Source: Kuafuiihalomonas phototrophica
Lineage (GTDB): Bacteria > Myxococcota > Kuafuiibacteriia > Kuafuiibacteriales > Kuafuiibacteriaceae
Assembly: GCA_031800475.1 (NCBI GenBank)
Contig: DAPKRQ010000198.1
Coordinates: 1-46,623, forward strand
Direction of reading: 5' to 3'
DNA length: 46,623 bases
Below are positions 31,975 through 40,929 of the stretch, in pieces. The notes beneath the pieces are model-generated. The model was given only the letters and a program-made list of their open reading frames with translations. It did not search any database and had not been told where the DNA came from. Made by a program: the position numbers and the translations under genes. The number at the start of each line of letters is the position of its first letter. Position 1 is the first letter of the stretch.

Positions 31975-32897
31975 CCGAGGGAGGCGGACGGCGGTTCGCG
32001 GTTTCATGCGCAGCGCTCTGGCTGTTCGGCTGCGCCGCGACTGGCCCCCCACCCGAAAGGCAGACCGAGGGTCCCCGCCCCCTCCTGTGGGAAGTCCGAA
32101 GCGATGAAGGCCCCGGAAAGGTGTACCTCCTCGGGTCGGTGCACGTCGGACCCCGCGCCGACTCTCGGCTGACGCCCGACGTGGCCGCAGCCGTGGACGC
32201 GGCATCGACCGTCGTGCTCGAAGCGAGGACCCCCGGGTTTTTGGAATCGGTGTGGCTGCTCGCCCAGCTCGGAACCCTCCCGGACGACCAGCGCCTGTCC
32301 GAGGTGGTGGCCCCCGAGACGTGGAAGCGGCTCGAGCCCCGTTTGGCCAAGCTCGGTCTGCCGCGCTTCGTGGTGGAGCGCCTCGCGCCTTGGACCGTGT
32401 CCATGCTGCTGATGGCCACGGAGCTCGACGCCCAGGGATACTCGGATCGCACGGGAATCGACGGGCTGGTGCAGTCCCGGGCCACGGCCCGCGACAAGCG
32501 GCTGAGGTACATGGAGACCGCCGAGTCTCAGCTGCGACTGTTCGCGGACCTGAGCCTGGAGCTTCAAGAGCGGATGCTATCGGAGCAGCTTCGCACCGGA
32601 CAGTCCCAGTCCTTCGACGATTTGGAGCGGGCGTATCGCAACGGAGATCTGGATGCGCTGCAGGCGCTCCTGGTCAGCGAGTTCGAGGGGTATCCGCAGC
32701 TGAAAAAGCGGATCTTGGACGACCGAAACCTCCGGTTCGCGGACTTCACCTTGAGACTCCTCGAAAAGCCCTCTGTGAGCCTCGTGGTGGCCGGAGCCGG
32801 CCACATGGTCGGACCCAATGGCCTTCCGGCGTTGCTCCGGCAGCGCGGAGCCCGCGTCCGGCGGCTCGGGGCGGGGGAGCTCACCGGCTCCCGTTGA
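31971..32897 (+). CDS. TraB/GumN-family lipoprotein
   Basis: The 308-residue product has a signal peptide with lipobox LFGC (residue 21) and a TraB/GumN domain: VYLLGSVHVGPR near the start, GIDGLVQSRA and YMETAESQLRLF in the middle, and VAGAGHMVGPNGLPALLRQRG at the end. These carry the two GX2H and the Glu residues that place the family with possible metal-dependent hydrolases; eukaryotic TIKI proteins are Wnt-cleaving relatives. It is probably a periplasmic membrane-tethered protease-like protein. The start overlaps the hydrolase stop, so the two are expressed together. Confidence 0.82.
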   Translation: MTEGGGRRFAVSCAALWLFGCAATGPPPERQTEGPRPLLWEVRSDEGPGKVYLLGSVHVGPRADSRLTPDVAAAVDAASTVVLEARTPGFLESVWLLAQLGTLPDDQRLSEVVAPETWKRLEPRLAKLGLPRFVVERLAPWTVSMLLMATELDAQGYSDRTGIDGLVQSRATARDKRLRYMETAESQLRLFADLSLELQERMLSEQLRTGQSQSFDDLERAYRNGDLDALQALLVSEFEGYPQLKKRILDDRNLRFADFTLRLLEKPSVSLVVAGAGHMVGPNGLPALLRQRGARVRRLGAGELTGSR

Positions 32898-32929
32898 CAC
32901 GGCACCGAGCGCCCGGGCACCCAACATCG

Positions 32930-33766
32930 ATGCCAAGCCTGCGGTCCTGGTGGCAGAGCCACGTGGTCGAGACCCGGAGGCGAGTCAATGCCGAAAGCCG
33001 GCTCCATTGGAACGAGGTCGACCCGTCCCGCCCCGATCGGCGCACGTTTGCGGTGGTCCTCACCGGCCTCGCCTGCCTGTTCTTGCTCCGGACCTTCGGG
33101 TCGACCTACCGGCTCGGTCCTTGGAGCGATCTGTTGAAAGCCGTGGGGCTGCCAAACGCAGCCGAGGCCTTCATCGATTGGCTGCGGCACGGGGAGAACG
33201 CCAAGTTCAACGGCCGGGTGTTCTGGAGCCTGACCCGCCTGGCCGTCTACCTGGCGATTCCGGTCCTGGTGGTGAAGGTCTTCCTGCGGGCTCGACTGCG
33301 TGACTTTGGCTGGGCCCTCCCGCGGACCCGAGACTGGACCCTCTACGGGGTTTTGGCGGCCCTGTTGGCACCGGTGGTGATCCTCGCTTCCTACCAGCCC
33401 GGCTTCATGAGGAAGTACCCATTCTATCCCGTGGGAGCGGACGAGCCCCTGTGGCCCGGTTTTTGGTCTTGGGAGGCCATGTACGCCGGTCAGTTCGTGG
33501 CGCTGGAATTCTTCTTTCGCGGCTTTCTCATTCACGGAACCAAGCACCGCTTCGGCTTTGGCGCGATCTACTTCAGCGTGGTGCCATACATGATGGTCCA
33601 CTACGGAAAGCCCCCGGCCGAAGTGCTCGGCTCGGTGGTGGCCGGGTTGGTGTTGGGAACACTCAGCCTCGGGAGTGGCTCGGTCTGGGGCGGTGCGGCC
33701 CTGCACGCCGTGGTGGCGGTAGCCATGGACTGTTTGGTCTTGGCCCACCGCTTGGGACGGTTCTGA
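32930..33766 (+). CDS. CPBP/CAAX-like intramembrane protease family protein
   Basis: The 278-residue product has about 6-7 membrane helices. The core motif ALEFFFRGFLIHG corresponds to the family's EExxxR region but with Leu-Glu instead of Glu-Glu. Later HYGKPPAEVLGSVVAGLVLGTLSLGSGSVWGGAALHAV supplies the two His positions. One Glu missing may lower protease activity; a scaffold role is possible. The gene starts 32 bases after the TraB/GumN gene and is probably in the same operon. Confidence 0.72.
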   Translation: MPSLRSWWQSHVVETRRRVNAESRLHWNEVDPSRPDRRTFAVVLTGLACLFLLRTFGSTYRLGPWSDLLKAVGLPNAAEAFIDWLRHGENAKFNGRVFWSLTRLAVYLAIPVLVVKVFLRARLRDFGWALPRTRDWTLYGVLAALLAPVVILASYQPGFMRKYPFYPVGADEPLWPGFWSWEAMYAGQFVALEFFFRGFLIHGTKHRFGFGAIYFSVVPYMMVHYGKPPAEVLGSVVAGLVLGTLSLGSGSVWGGAALHAVVAVAMDCLVLAHRLGRF

Positions 33767-34052
33767 CCCCATCATTTTACCGATCGGCCCGCCTCCGTCC
33801 CGATAGAGGGCACATGGGCTGGGAGGACGGGAGGTTCCTGGGACTCCGGGAGGTGGGCCGCGGCGACGAGGATGGCGCCGAGACAGGGACTCGCTGAAGC
33901 GCAACGATGAAGCGGCTCGAAACGGAGGGCTTCAGCGGGTCCCGCCCATCGGGGTGGATGGGCCTCGGTCTGGGAGGCGCAGAAAAGTCCCCACCTGGCA
34001 GGTCCGGGTTCTGGGGGTTGCGTCCGGGGTCCGTGCGACGAATGGTGGCCGG

Positions 34053-35483
34053 GTGGCTGGCGACGCCGACGATCTACCCCCGCACCTGAAACCCCAACTG
34101 GACTCGAGCCGCAGCGGCCGCACCCGCAAAGCCCTGGCGAAAGCCATGGGAGGTTCGCTCGAAAAGCTATCGACCGGTCGTCTCGGAAGAGCGACCCAAC
34201 TCGGAAAGCTGGCGCTGGCCGGCGGAAGGGCGATGGTCGCCGACCGAGCGCGTTCTGCCTTGGGATCGAAGGACGAAGCGGGCGTCGGTATCGCAACCGA
34301 GATGCTCAAGACCTTCTCTCAAATGCGCGGAGTCACCATGAAGCTGGGCCAGATGCTCAGCTATCTGGACGACGCCCTGCCTCCGGAAGCCCGCCGGGTG
34401 CTGTCGGTGCTGCAGCGAGATGTGAACCCGATGCCGTGGTCGGTCATGAGTCAGGTCTTCGAAGAGAACATCGGACGGAAGGCCGAGGACGTGTTCCAGG
34501 ATCTGGACGAAACGCCGATCGCCGCTGCGTCGATCGGGCAAGTACACCGCGCCGTTCTTCCGGACGGCACGGCGGTCGCGGTCAAGATCCAATACCCCGG
34601 CATGTCCGAAGCGATGCGCGCGGACCTCGAGAACGTGAAAGTTCTGAATCTCGTCCAGCGCATGATGTCGTTTTCGACCGACACCAAAGCGATCATGAGC
34701 GAGCTGGAGCAGCGCTTTTTGGACGAGTGCGATTTCCGCAAGGAAGCGGCGTACCAGACGGCGTACAGGAATCGCTTCACTGGGCACCCGGTCATCGTCG
34801 TCCCCGAGGTGCACGAGGATTTGAGCGCCGAGCAGGTCCTGGTGACCACCTTTCATGAGGGCCGGGGATACTACGAGTGGTTGCACGGGAACCCCGACGA
34901 CGCCGAGCGGCAACGGGTCGCCCACACCTTTTATCGATTCTATCTCGGCTCGTTCTACATGGACGGTCTCTTCAACTGCGATCCCCATCCAGGCAATTAT
35001 CTGTTCACCGACGATGGCCACGTGGTGTTTTTGGACTACGGATGCTGCCGGCGATTCGATCCAGAGCGGCTCGACATGTGGATTGCCCTCTGCAAAGCGG
35101 TCTATTCGGACGATCGGGACGAGATCGGTCGATTGGCGACACGGCTCGGCTTCGTGAAGGGGCCGGGCACCTACGATCCGGAGGCGTTCCGCGACTTGAT
35201 GCGGTACCTCTACACACCGTACCTGAGCGACGAAGTCTTCGACTTCGCTCAGTTCAGGCCCCAGGAGACCTTTCGAAAGATGTTCACGAACAACGCGAAC
35301 CTCTTCAAGCTCGACATGCCACACGACGCGGTCTTCCTGAACCGGATCAACTTCGGGCTCGTCTCCCTGCTGGGCGAAATGGGGGGACGATTGAATGTCC
35401 GGGCCCTGGTGGACGCCTATTTCGAGGGCATGGACCCGGACTGGCCAGAGGACCCCGCCCGGGGCCGGCGCTTCGCCGCCTGA
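34053..35483 (+). CDS. AarF/ABC1 (UbiB/ADCK) atypical kinase family protein
   Basis: The 476-residue product has all ABC1/UbiB hallmarks: MKLGQMLSY (KxGQ motif), AAASIGQVHRAVLPDG (Ala-rich loop), VAVKIQYPG (ATP Lys), ECDFRKEA (ExD), FNCDPHPGNYLF (catalytic loop) and VFLDYGCC (DYG). Relatives affect ubiquinone synthesis or lipid metabolism. The open frame starts at 33954, but the first 33 codons look non-conserved, so I place the start at GTG 34053. The 286 bases before it hold no supported gene. Specific role here is unknown. Confidence 0.85.
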   Translation: MAGDADDLPPHLKPQLDSSRSGRTRKALAKAMGGSLEKLSTGRLGRATQLGKLALAGGRAMVADRARSALGSKDEAGVGIATEMLKTFSQMRGVTMKLGQMLSYLDDALPPEARRVLSVLQRDVNPMPWSVMSQVFEENIGRKAEDVFQDLDETPIAAASIGQVHRAVLPDGTAVAVKIQYPGMSEAMRADLENVKVLNLVQRMMSFSTDTKAIMSELEQRFLDECDFRKEAAYQTAYRNRFTGHPVIVVPEVHEDLSAEQVLVTTFHEGRGYYEWLHGNPDDAERQRVAHTFYRFYLGSFYMDGLFNCDPHPGNYLFTDDGHVVFLDYGCCRRFDPERLDMWIALCKAVYSDDRDEIGRLATRLGFVKGPGTYDPEAFRDLMRYLYTPYLSDEVFDFAQFRPQETFRKMFTNNANLFKLDMPHDAVFLNRINFGLVSLLGEMGGRLNVRALVDAYFEGMDPDWPEDPARGRRFAA

Positions 35484-35549
35484 TCCCACCGAGCCCGGGC
35501 GGAAATCGGGCTCGCCGACGCGGGCCCGGTGCGCTAACCGACACCCGGG

Positions 35550-36758
35550 TTGAAGATCGTCGACGTCGCCGAGTTCTACGCCGAGCAGGGCGGCGGGGTG
35601 AAAACCTATATCGACCACAAGCTCCGTGCCGGCTCCGAGGCCGGTCACGAGATGGTCGTGGTCGCCCCCGGCACCCACGACTGCGAGGAGGTCCGTCCGG
35701 GTGGGGGCCGGGTGGTGTGGGTGGCGAGTCCACCGGTGCCCGGAGATCCGCGCTACCGGCTGCATGTCCGGCAAAAGCGCATCCACCAGTTCTTGGATCG
35801 AGAGCGACCCGACGTGGTCGAAGCCTCATCGGTGTACGGGGGCGCTTGGATCGTGGCGAGATGGCGGGGCCGCAGCGCCCGCCGGATGCTCGTTTTCCAC
35901 CAAGACCCGGTGGCGGTCTTCGGTCACAGCGTGTTCGACCGATGGCTGCCCGCGCCGTGGATCGACCGGGCTTTCGCCCCCACGTGGGGCTATCTTCGCA
36001 ATCTGGCCGGCCGCTTCGACGCCACCGTGGTGGCGGGGGATTGGCTTCGAACCCGCCTGGACGGCTTCGGGGTGCCGCGGGTGCACGCGGTGCCGTTCGG
36101 AATCGAGACCGAGCCTTTCCGGCAAGCGTTGCGGGACGAGGGCCTTCGGCAAGGCTTGCTCGAGCGGGCCGGCATGCCCCCGACGGCCTACCTGATGGTG
36201 GGTGTCTCCCGCCACCATCCCGAAAAGCGGCTGCCGACCTTGTTCGAAGCCGTCCAGCGGCTGAACCGGGCTTTTCCCGTAGCGTTTGTGCTGTACGGCG
36301 ACGGTCCCCAACGGACCCGCATCGAGGCCTTGGCGGCCGAGACCCCCGGAGCGGTGGTGGCCGGGTACACCCGAGATCGGGCAGAGCTGGCCAGGGCGCT
36401 GGCCACGGCCGATGGGCTGCTGCACGGGTCGGCCGCCGAGACCTACGGCTTGGTGGTGGCCGAAGCCTTGTGCGCCGGGACTCCGGTGGTGGTGCCCGAC
36501 GGGGGTGGCGCACGAGACCTGGCGGACGCTCGGGTGGGCGAGACCTATCCCGCCGGCGATCCGGAGGGCTGCGCCGCAGCGGTCCGCCGGTTGCTCAGCC
36601 GAGACCTAGACAGCCTGCGCCAGGCCTGCCGCGCCCGGGCCCGAGACCTGCGCAGCCTGGACGACCACTTTCGGGACCTGTTCGCGTTTTATCGCGACGG
36701 CCCGGAGCCCGCCCGGGTGTGGTCTCAGCGCCACAGTGTATCTGCCCCGGCACGTTGA
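35550..36758 (+). CDS. GT4-family glycosyltransferase
   Basis: The 402-residue product has both GT-B halves. The N-terminal domain has AEFYAEQGGGVKTYIDH, with the glycine-rich acceptor loop, and MLVFHQDP. The C-terminal donor domain has VGVSRHHPEKRLPTLFEA and GSAAETYGLVVAEALCAGTPVVV, the conserved EX7E region that contacts nucleotide-sugar. The start is a TTG at 35550, which gives the best family N-terminus. No signal or membrane helix is seen. The next GT4 gene follows after 109 bases, so they may act in sequence on a glycolipid or polysaccharide. Sugar unknown. Confidence 0.85.
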   Translation: MKIVDVAEFYAEQGGGVKTYIDHKLRAGSEAGHEMVVVAPGTHDCEEVRPGGGRVVWVASPPVPGDPRYRLHVRQKRIHQFLDRERPDVVEASSVYGGAWIVARWRGRSARRMLVFHQDPVAVFGHSVFDRWLPAPWIDRAFAPTWGYLRNLAGRFDATVVAGDWLRTRLDGFGVPRVHAVPFGIETEPFRQALRDEGLRQGLLERAGMPPTAYLMVGVSRHHPEKRLPTLFEAVQRLNRAFPVAFVLYGDGPQRTRIEALAAETPGAVVAGYTRDRAELARALATADGLLHGSAAETYGLVVAEALCAGTPVVVPDGGGARDLADARVGETYPAGDPEGCAAAVRRLLSRDLDSLRQACRARARDLRSLDDHFRDLFAFYRDGPEPARVWSQRHSVSAPAR

Positions 36759-36835
36759 AAGTGGAGACCTGGGGTTTTCCGGTCCGTCAAGGGGCTGAAA
36801 CCCGGGGTTTTGCGACCAGTTTTTGGGTTCGCAGA

Positions 36836-36851
36836 TGGCACTCATTGTGCC
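36836..36851 (+). promoter_or_regulatory. Sigma-54-like -24/-12 promoter element (candidate)
   Basis: TGGCACTCATTGTGCC has GG, ten bases, then GC, the spacing required by sigma-54, with TGGCAC fully matching the -24 consensus and GTGC close to the -12 TTGC. It sits about 20 bases before the ATG of the second glycosyltransferase. It is also an inverted repeat (GGCAC/GTGCC). Leader would be very short, so confidence is limited. Confidence 0.35.
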
Positions 36852-36867
36852 TACGAACGGCAGGGCC

Positions 36868-38349
36868 ATGACGGCATCCGACCCGTTGGCGCGTCCAGGG
36901 CCCGAGCCCCGTGCGCCCAATCCGCCCTTAGATTGCCGGCACATCGGCATCCTGAACGATTACCTGCGGGTCCCCTACGCCACCGGTTCGACGTTCGCCG
37001 CCCAGTTCCTGCACTCCGAGTTCGGGCGCCGGGGCCATGCCGTCACCTTGGTAGGGGCCCGGGATCCGAGTTGTCCCCCCGAGGAGCTGCCCGCCCGGCG
37101 GGTGCTTCTTCGCTCGTTGCCCATCCGCTCCCAACCGGGCTTTCACCTCCCCTTCCCCAGCCCCGACGCCCTGCGTGAGCTCGAGGCTCAGAACTTCGAC
37201 GTGCTGGTGGGCCAGACCGGATCGAAGCTGATGGAGGCCGGCGTCTGGCTGCGAAACCGACAGGGCGTGCCTTTGGTCTGCGTCAACACCACCATGCTGG
37301 CGCGGCTGTACGACGCCTTGCTGCCGGAGGCCTTGAGCCGAAACCCCACGGCCCAACGGCTCGCTCGGTTCACCTTGGCCACCTTCGCGGAGCAGGCGTC
37401 GGTGCGGGCCTTCAACCAGTCGGATTGCCTGGTGGTGCTGTCCAAAGGCCTGGAGCGCTACTGGAGAGAACGTGGTGTGCACGTGCCGATCCAGGTCATC
37501 CCCCGCCCCGTCAATCCTCGGGTCGCGGCCTCGGAGCCGGGAGAGGACCCCTTCTCCCCACTGGCGAAGCCGGGAGGTCGGTTGCTCGTCCTGTGCCGAC
37601 TGGTGCGAGAAAAAGGAGTCGGTCGGATCATCGACATCTTTGCCCGACACGTGGCGCCCCGATCGAACGAAGTGACGCTCACACTCGTGGGGGACGGTGC
37701 GGATCACGATGCATTCAAGCGACAGGCGGCCCGCTTGGGCGTGGCGCACCGGGTGTTCTTTCCGGGCGAGGTCCCGGTGACCGAGGTCCGCTCCTGGTAC
37801 AGCCACGCCGACCTGTTCGTCTACGCGTCCATGTCCGAAACCTACGGTCAGGTGGTGAGCGAGGCCATGTACTGCGGCTTGCCCGTTGTGGCCTTCGACG
37901 ACGAGGCAGGCGTGGCCCAGCAGGTGAGTTCGGGAAAGGATGGGTTGCTGCTTCCGCCCGGTCCGGACACCGACACGGCAGACGCCGCGTTCGGTGCCGA
38001 AGTCCTGGCGCTCCTCGAGCAACCGAGCCGCCGGCGCTGGCTTGCCGAAGCCGCGGCCCGGAACGCCCGGGCCCGATCCGAGCCTTCTCGGGTCATCGAG
38101 GCCTACTACGCCGCATTCGAGCGGGCGCGCCGACATCGGGCCCTGTGCCGGCCCGAATTCGGGTTTCGGGAGCAGGCGCGCATGCTGACCGAGTGGACCG
38201 CGGTGCACGCCACGGTGGCCGCCCTGGGTCTGATGCGCCCGCCGGCCATACTGAACCGCTACGGGGCGGAGCATCCCCGTTGGTCCGAATCCCGTCCGGT
38301 CCGCGGCGCGGCCCGCGGCAAGGTCGTGTCCTTGTTCGGCGATTCCTGA
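36868..38349 (+). CDS. GT4-family glycosyltransferase, lipid-type acceptor possible
   Basis: The 493-residue product is a GT-B enzyme. N-terminal features: HIGILNDYLRVPYATGSTFAAQ and FGRRGHAVTLVGARDP. Donor domain: LLVLCRLVREKGVGRII, LVGDGADHDAFKRQA, FFPGEVPVTEVRSWY and YASMSETYGQVVSEAMYCGLPVVA with the EX7E motif. The C-terminal 80 residues are helical and basic (FREQARMLTEWTAVHATVAA), which may serve membrane contact as in glycolipid synthases. ATG 36868 was chosen over TTG 36823 and ATG 36835 because it follows AGGG and a possible promoter lies just upstream. Sugar and acceptor unknown. Confidence 0.82.
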   Translation: MTASDPLARPGPEPRAPNPPLDCRHIGILNDYLRVPYATGSTFAAQFLHSEFGRRGHAVTLVGARDPSCPPEELPARRVLLRSLPIRSQPGFHLPFPSPDALRELEAQNFDVLVGQTGSKLMEAGVWLRNRQGVPLVCVNTTMLARLYDALLPEALSRNPTAQRLARFTLATFAEQASVRAFNQSDCLVVLSKGLERYWRERGVHVPIQVIPRPVNPRVAASEPGEDPFSPLAKPGGRLLVLCRLVREKGVGRIIDIFARHVAPRSNEVTLTLVGDGADHDAFKRQAARLGVAHRVFFPGEVPVTEVRSWYSHADLFVYASMSETYGQVVSEAMYCGLPVVAFDDEAGVAQQVSSGKDGLLLPPGPDTDTADAAFGAEVLALLEQPSRRRWLAEAAARNARARSEPSRVIEAYYAAFERARRHRALCRPEFGFREQARMLTEWTAVHATVAALGLMRPPAILNRYGAEHPRWSESRPVRGAARGKVVSLFGDS

Positions 38350-38401
38350 CCGGCGCTGCGCCGGAGGCGGGCTGCACGCGTGGCCCCCGGGCTGCCGCGG
38401 C

Positions 38402-38469
38402 CGGGGGCGGAGCGTTGCCCGGCCCCCGTTTCGCCAGGCCGCGAGGGAATTCGGTTCGCGACGGGGGCC
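38402..38469. terminator. Inverted repeats between convergent genes, likely bidirectional terminator
   Basis: A 9-bp stem GGCCCCCGT (38421-38429) with ACGGGGGCC (38461-38469) encloses CGCGA/TCGCG; a competing stem CGGGGGC/GCCCCCG lies at 38402-38428. A perfect small hairpin CCGGCG-CTG-CGCCGG follows the glycosyltransferase stop at 38350-38364. There is no long T-run, as is common in GC-rich genomes. Confidence 0.4.
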
Positions 38470-38561
38470 GGGGCCGGCTGGCGCGATTCCGTTGGGGGTA
38501 TGGGCGGGGTGGCCGCCTCGGCTGCCGCCCGATTCGCGTCTGCCGTGGTTCGGCTTGCGGC

Positions 38562-39551
38562 TCAACTCTGCTGCGCCAGCGCGTCGGCCACGGCCCGCAG
38601 CGCATCGGTCAGGGCCCAGTGATCTTGCGCTCGAGCCCGAGCGTGGGCCTGCTGGGCCAGTGGGTAGTCGCGCACGGCCAAGGCGCAGCGGGCGGTGAGG
38701 CCGTGGAGCTTTCGGCGGACTTTGGGGCTCCAAGCCTGGGAATCCTCCTCGAGCCGAGCACGAAACGGAGCCAGGAGTTCGAGCGCTTCGGCACAGCGTC
38801 CCGCCTTTCGCAGGTTGTCGGCGTGGTCGTAGACGAACTGAGGGCTGTCCGGATGCCGCCGAACCAGGCGCGCCCCATACCGGAGGGTTCGGGGATCCGA
38901 CCCGCCATGCTGCTTCCGGCTCAACTGAACCAGGAGCATCAGCGCCTCCGTGGCGTAGACGGTTTCTCCTCGAGCGAGGGCTTCCAGCGTTCGCTTTCCT
39001 CGGTCCGGATCGCCGTCGATTCCAGCCGCCGACAGCAGCATGCGCAGGCCCCACGCGGCTTGGCCAACCGCCAGGTCCACCGCCCCCTCGGTATAGGCCC
39101 GAACGGCCGTATCCGGGCGATTCCGCTCCGCCAGGGCTCGCTCCACGGCCCGGGCTTCCTGCATCGACTTCAGGCGCTCTTTTCGCTGCGCCAACACCTG
39201 GGCGCGGCGCATGCGGGCCTCGATCATCAGGTCGGTCCATTCGGGGCCCCGGCGAGAGCCATATTTTCGAGCGACGCCATACAGAGCCTTCAGGCGCTCT
39301 TCGCGCCGATCCCGCCATTCTTCGCTTCGGCCATTCAGGACCAACTCGGCGTTGCCGAACGGGATTTCGAGCCACAACCCGCACAGGCGAAGGTCCAGGT
39401 CCTTGCTCTTCGACAGCTCCTCGATGGCGGCGCGTCCCGCCTCCAAGTCCTGGGTATGTACGGTTCGAAGCCCCTCCAGGCAGGCGTCCCGAGCATACCA
39501 GGGTGTGCCGACCAGGGTGGCACTGAGCAGTGTCGCGGCGGTCAGACTCAT
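38562..39551 (-). CDS. Exported helical-repeat (TPR-like) protein of unknown function
   Basis: The 329-residue product starts at ATG 39551 with a signal peptide MSLTAATLLSATLVGTPWYA. The rest is helical with degenerate TPR-like units (EALARGETVYATEALMLLVQ, DHADNLRKAGRCAEALELLA, AVRDYPLAQQAHARARAQ). No catalytic motif is visible. It lies 169 bases downstream of the efflux permease gene on the same strand, so it could be a last gene of that operon, but the gap has several weak hairpins and no gene. Role unknown. Confidence 0.65.
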   Translation of the reverse strand: MSLTAATLLSATLVGTPWYARDACLEGLRTVHTQDLEAGRAAIEELSKSKDLDLRLCGLWLEIPFGNAELVLNGRSEEWRDRREERLKALYGVARKYGSRRGPEWTDLMIEARMRRAQVLAQRKERLKSMQEARAVERALAERNRPDTAVRAYTEGAVDLAVGQAAWGLRMLLSAAGIDGDPDRGKRTLEALARGETVYATEALMLLVQLSRKQHGGSDPRTLRYGARLVRRHPDSPQFVYDHADNLRKAGRCAEALELLAPFRARLEEDSQAWSPKVRRKLHGLTARCALAVRDYPLAQQAHARARAQDHWALTDALRAVADALAQQS

Positions 39552-39720
39552 GGCGACAGTTTCGGTCCGGCGAGCGGCATCGTCCAGCGACGGGCCGCGC
39601 TTGCGCGCCTTCACGCCGGGCCATCGGGGAGGCTCCGGGCGCGGTTTCCCTCTCGACCCAGATTTCGTCTGGATGGATTTTGGGCGGGCACGTGACGGCG
39701 ATCTCGACCCGCGACGCACC

Positions 39721-40929
39721 TCACTCCCGCCGCAGCGCTTCGATCGGGTCGAGCTGGGCGGCCCGGAGGGCCGGAAGATAGCCGAAGCCGACCCCGAGCC
39801 CGAGACCGAACGAGAGCGCCAATCCGACCGTAGCAACGGGGATGGACTGATCCCAACGCATGGCCTGGGCCACCGCGACCGCGACGGCGGCACCGATGAC
39901 ACATCCGATGAACGCTCCGATCCCGGCCAACAGGACCGCTTCGATCAGAAACTGGGTCAGAATCTGACGGGGCGAGGCGCCGATGGCAGAGCGGATTCCG
40001 ATCTCTCGGATCCGCTCCGCGACCGCAACCAGTTGGATGTTCATGATCCCGATCCCGCCGACGATCAACGACACGGCGGCGATCCCGGCCAGCAGACGGG
40101 TCAAGATCGTGGCGACCTCGTCGGCCACCTGGATGGCATCGTCCGGACTTTCGATGCGGAAGTCGTTGCGGTCCCCCGCTTCGAGCCCATGGGTTCGGCG
40201 GAGGGTCCGGGTGATCTGATCGACCGCGCTGCCCCTCGGCAAGTCGGGCTCGGGGCGCACGTCCAACGCAGCAAAGGTGGGTCTTTTGGAGCGAACAAAG
40301 GTGAAATACGTCGAGTGGGGCATCAAGACCAGGTCGTCCAGGTCGCGACTCGACACGGTCCGCCCCCGACTGGCCAGCACCCCGACCACCCGGCAGCGCA
40401 TGACACCCGCGACCGTGATGCGACGGCCTACCGGCTCGCTCCCTCCGAACAAGACCCGGGCCGGGGTCGCGCCGAGCACGCACACTTTTGCCCTGGACTT
40501 CATGTCGAGGTCGTCGAAGGTTCCGCCGACGGCGAAGTCGAGTCCGTGCATCTCGAAGTAGTCCGGGTGGGTCGCTTGAATGGTGGTCGGGTGACTTTCC
40601 TTTTCGTGGGCGACGAAGCTCCGCTGAAAGACCACGGGAACCACCAGGTCGATCCCCACCGCCTCGAGCCTCAAGGCCCGCACGTCGTCCAGGGTCAAAG
40701 GCCGGTTCACCGCCCCGGGGCGCACCTTGCGGGTCACGCTCAACCGGTCCACCCCCAGGTTTTCGAACTGGGCGAGGACGGCGCTGCGAGCTCCCGTGCC
40801 GAACGCCACCACGGCAATGAAGGCTGCGACGCCGATGGCCAGGCTCAGCACCGTGAGGCCGGTACGTCCCGGCTTTCGAAGCAGGGAGCGCAGGGCCAGC
40901 TTGATCATCGAAGGCCACATGCTGTTCAC
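39721..40929 (-). CDS. ABC transporter permease, MacB/FtsX type
   Basis: The 402-residue product has the MacB layout: one N-terminal helix (LTVLSLAIGVAAFIAVVAFG), a large periplasmic domain, and three C-terminal helices starting at LAGIAAVSLIVGGIGIMNIQL with GIRSAIGASPRQIL as the cytoplasmic coupling element. It works with the ATPase, adaptor and outer-membrane channel of the same operon to move a compound or lipoprotein out of the periplasm. GTG 40929 overlaps the TolC-like stop as GTGA. Confidence 0.88.
   Translation of the reverse strand: MNSMWPSMIKLALRSLLRKPGRTGLTVLSLAIGVAAFIAVVAFGTGARSAVLAQFENLGVDRLSVTRKVRPGAVNRPLTLDDVRALRLEAVGIDLVVPVVFQRSFVAHEKESHPTTIQATHPDYFEMHGLDFAVGGTFDDLDMKSRAKVCVLGATPARVLFGGSEPVGRRITVAGVMRCRVVGVLASRGRTVSSRDLDDLVLMPHSTYFTFVRSKRPTFAALDVRPEPDLPRGSAVDQITRTLRRTHGLEAGDRNDFRIESPDDAIQVADEVATILTRLLAGIAAVSLIVGGIGIMNIQLVAVAERIREIGIRSAIGASPRQILTQFLIEAVLLAGIGAFIGCVIGAAVAVAVAQAMRWDQSIPVATVGLALSFGLGLGVGFGYLPALRAAQLDPIEALRRE

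Noticed and set aside
33767..34052. Possible small genes before the AarF gene
   Set aside because: Frames present but no ribosome site or conserved-looking sequence; treated as intergenic.
34877..36871. 664-codon open frame on the plus strand
   Set aside because: Arg/Gly/Pro-rich shadow of the AarF and glycosyltransferase genes; no motif.
36928..39624. 898-codon open frame on the minus strand
   Set aside because: Antisense to a clear GT4 gene; GC-rich DNA produces such frames.
37425..39695. 756-codon open frame on the plus strand
   Set aside because: Overlaps the GT4 gene and is antisense to the exported TPR-like protein with its signal peptide; composition is not protein-like.
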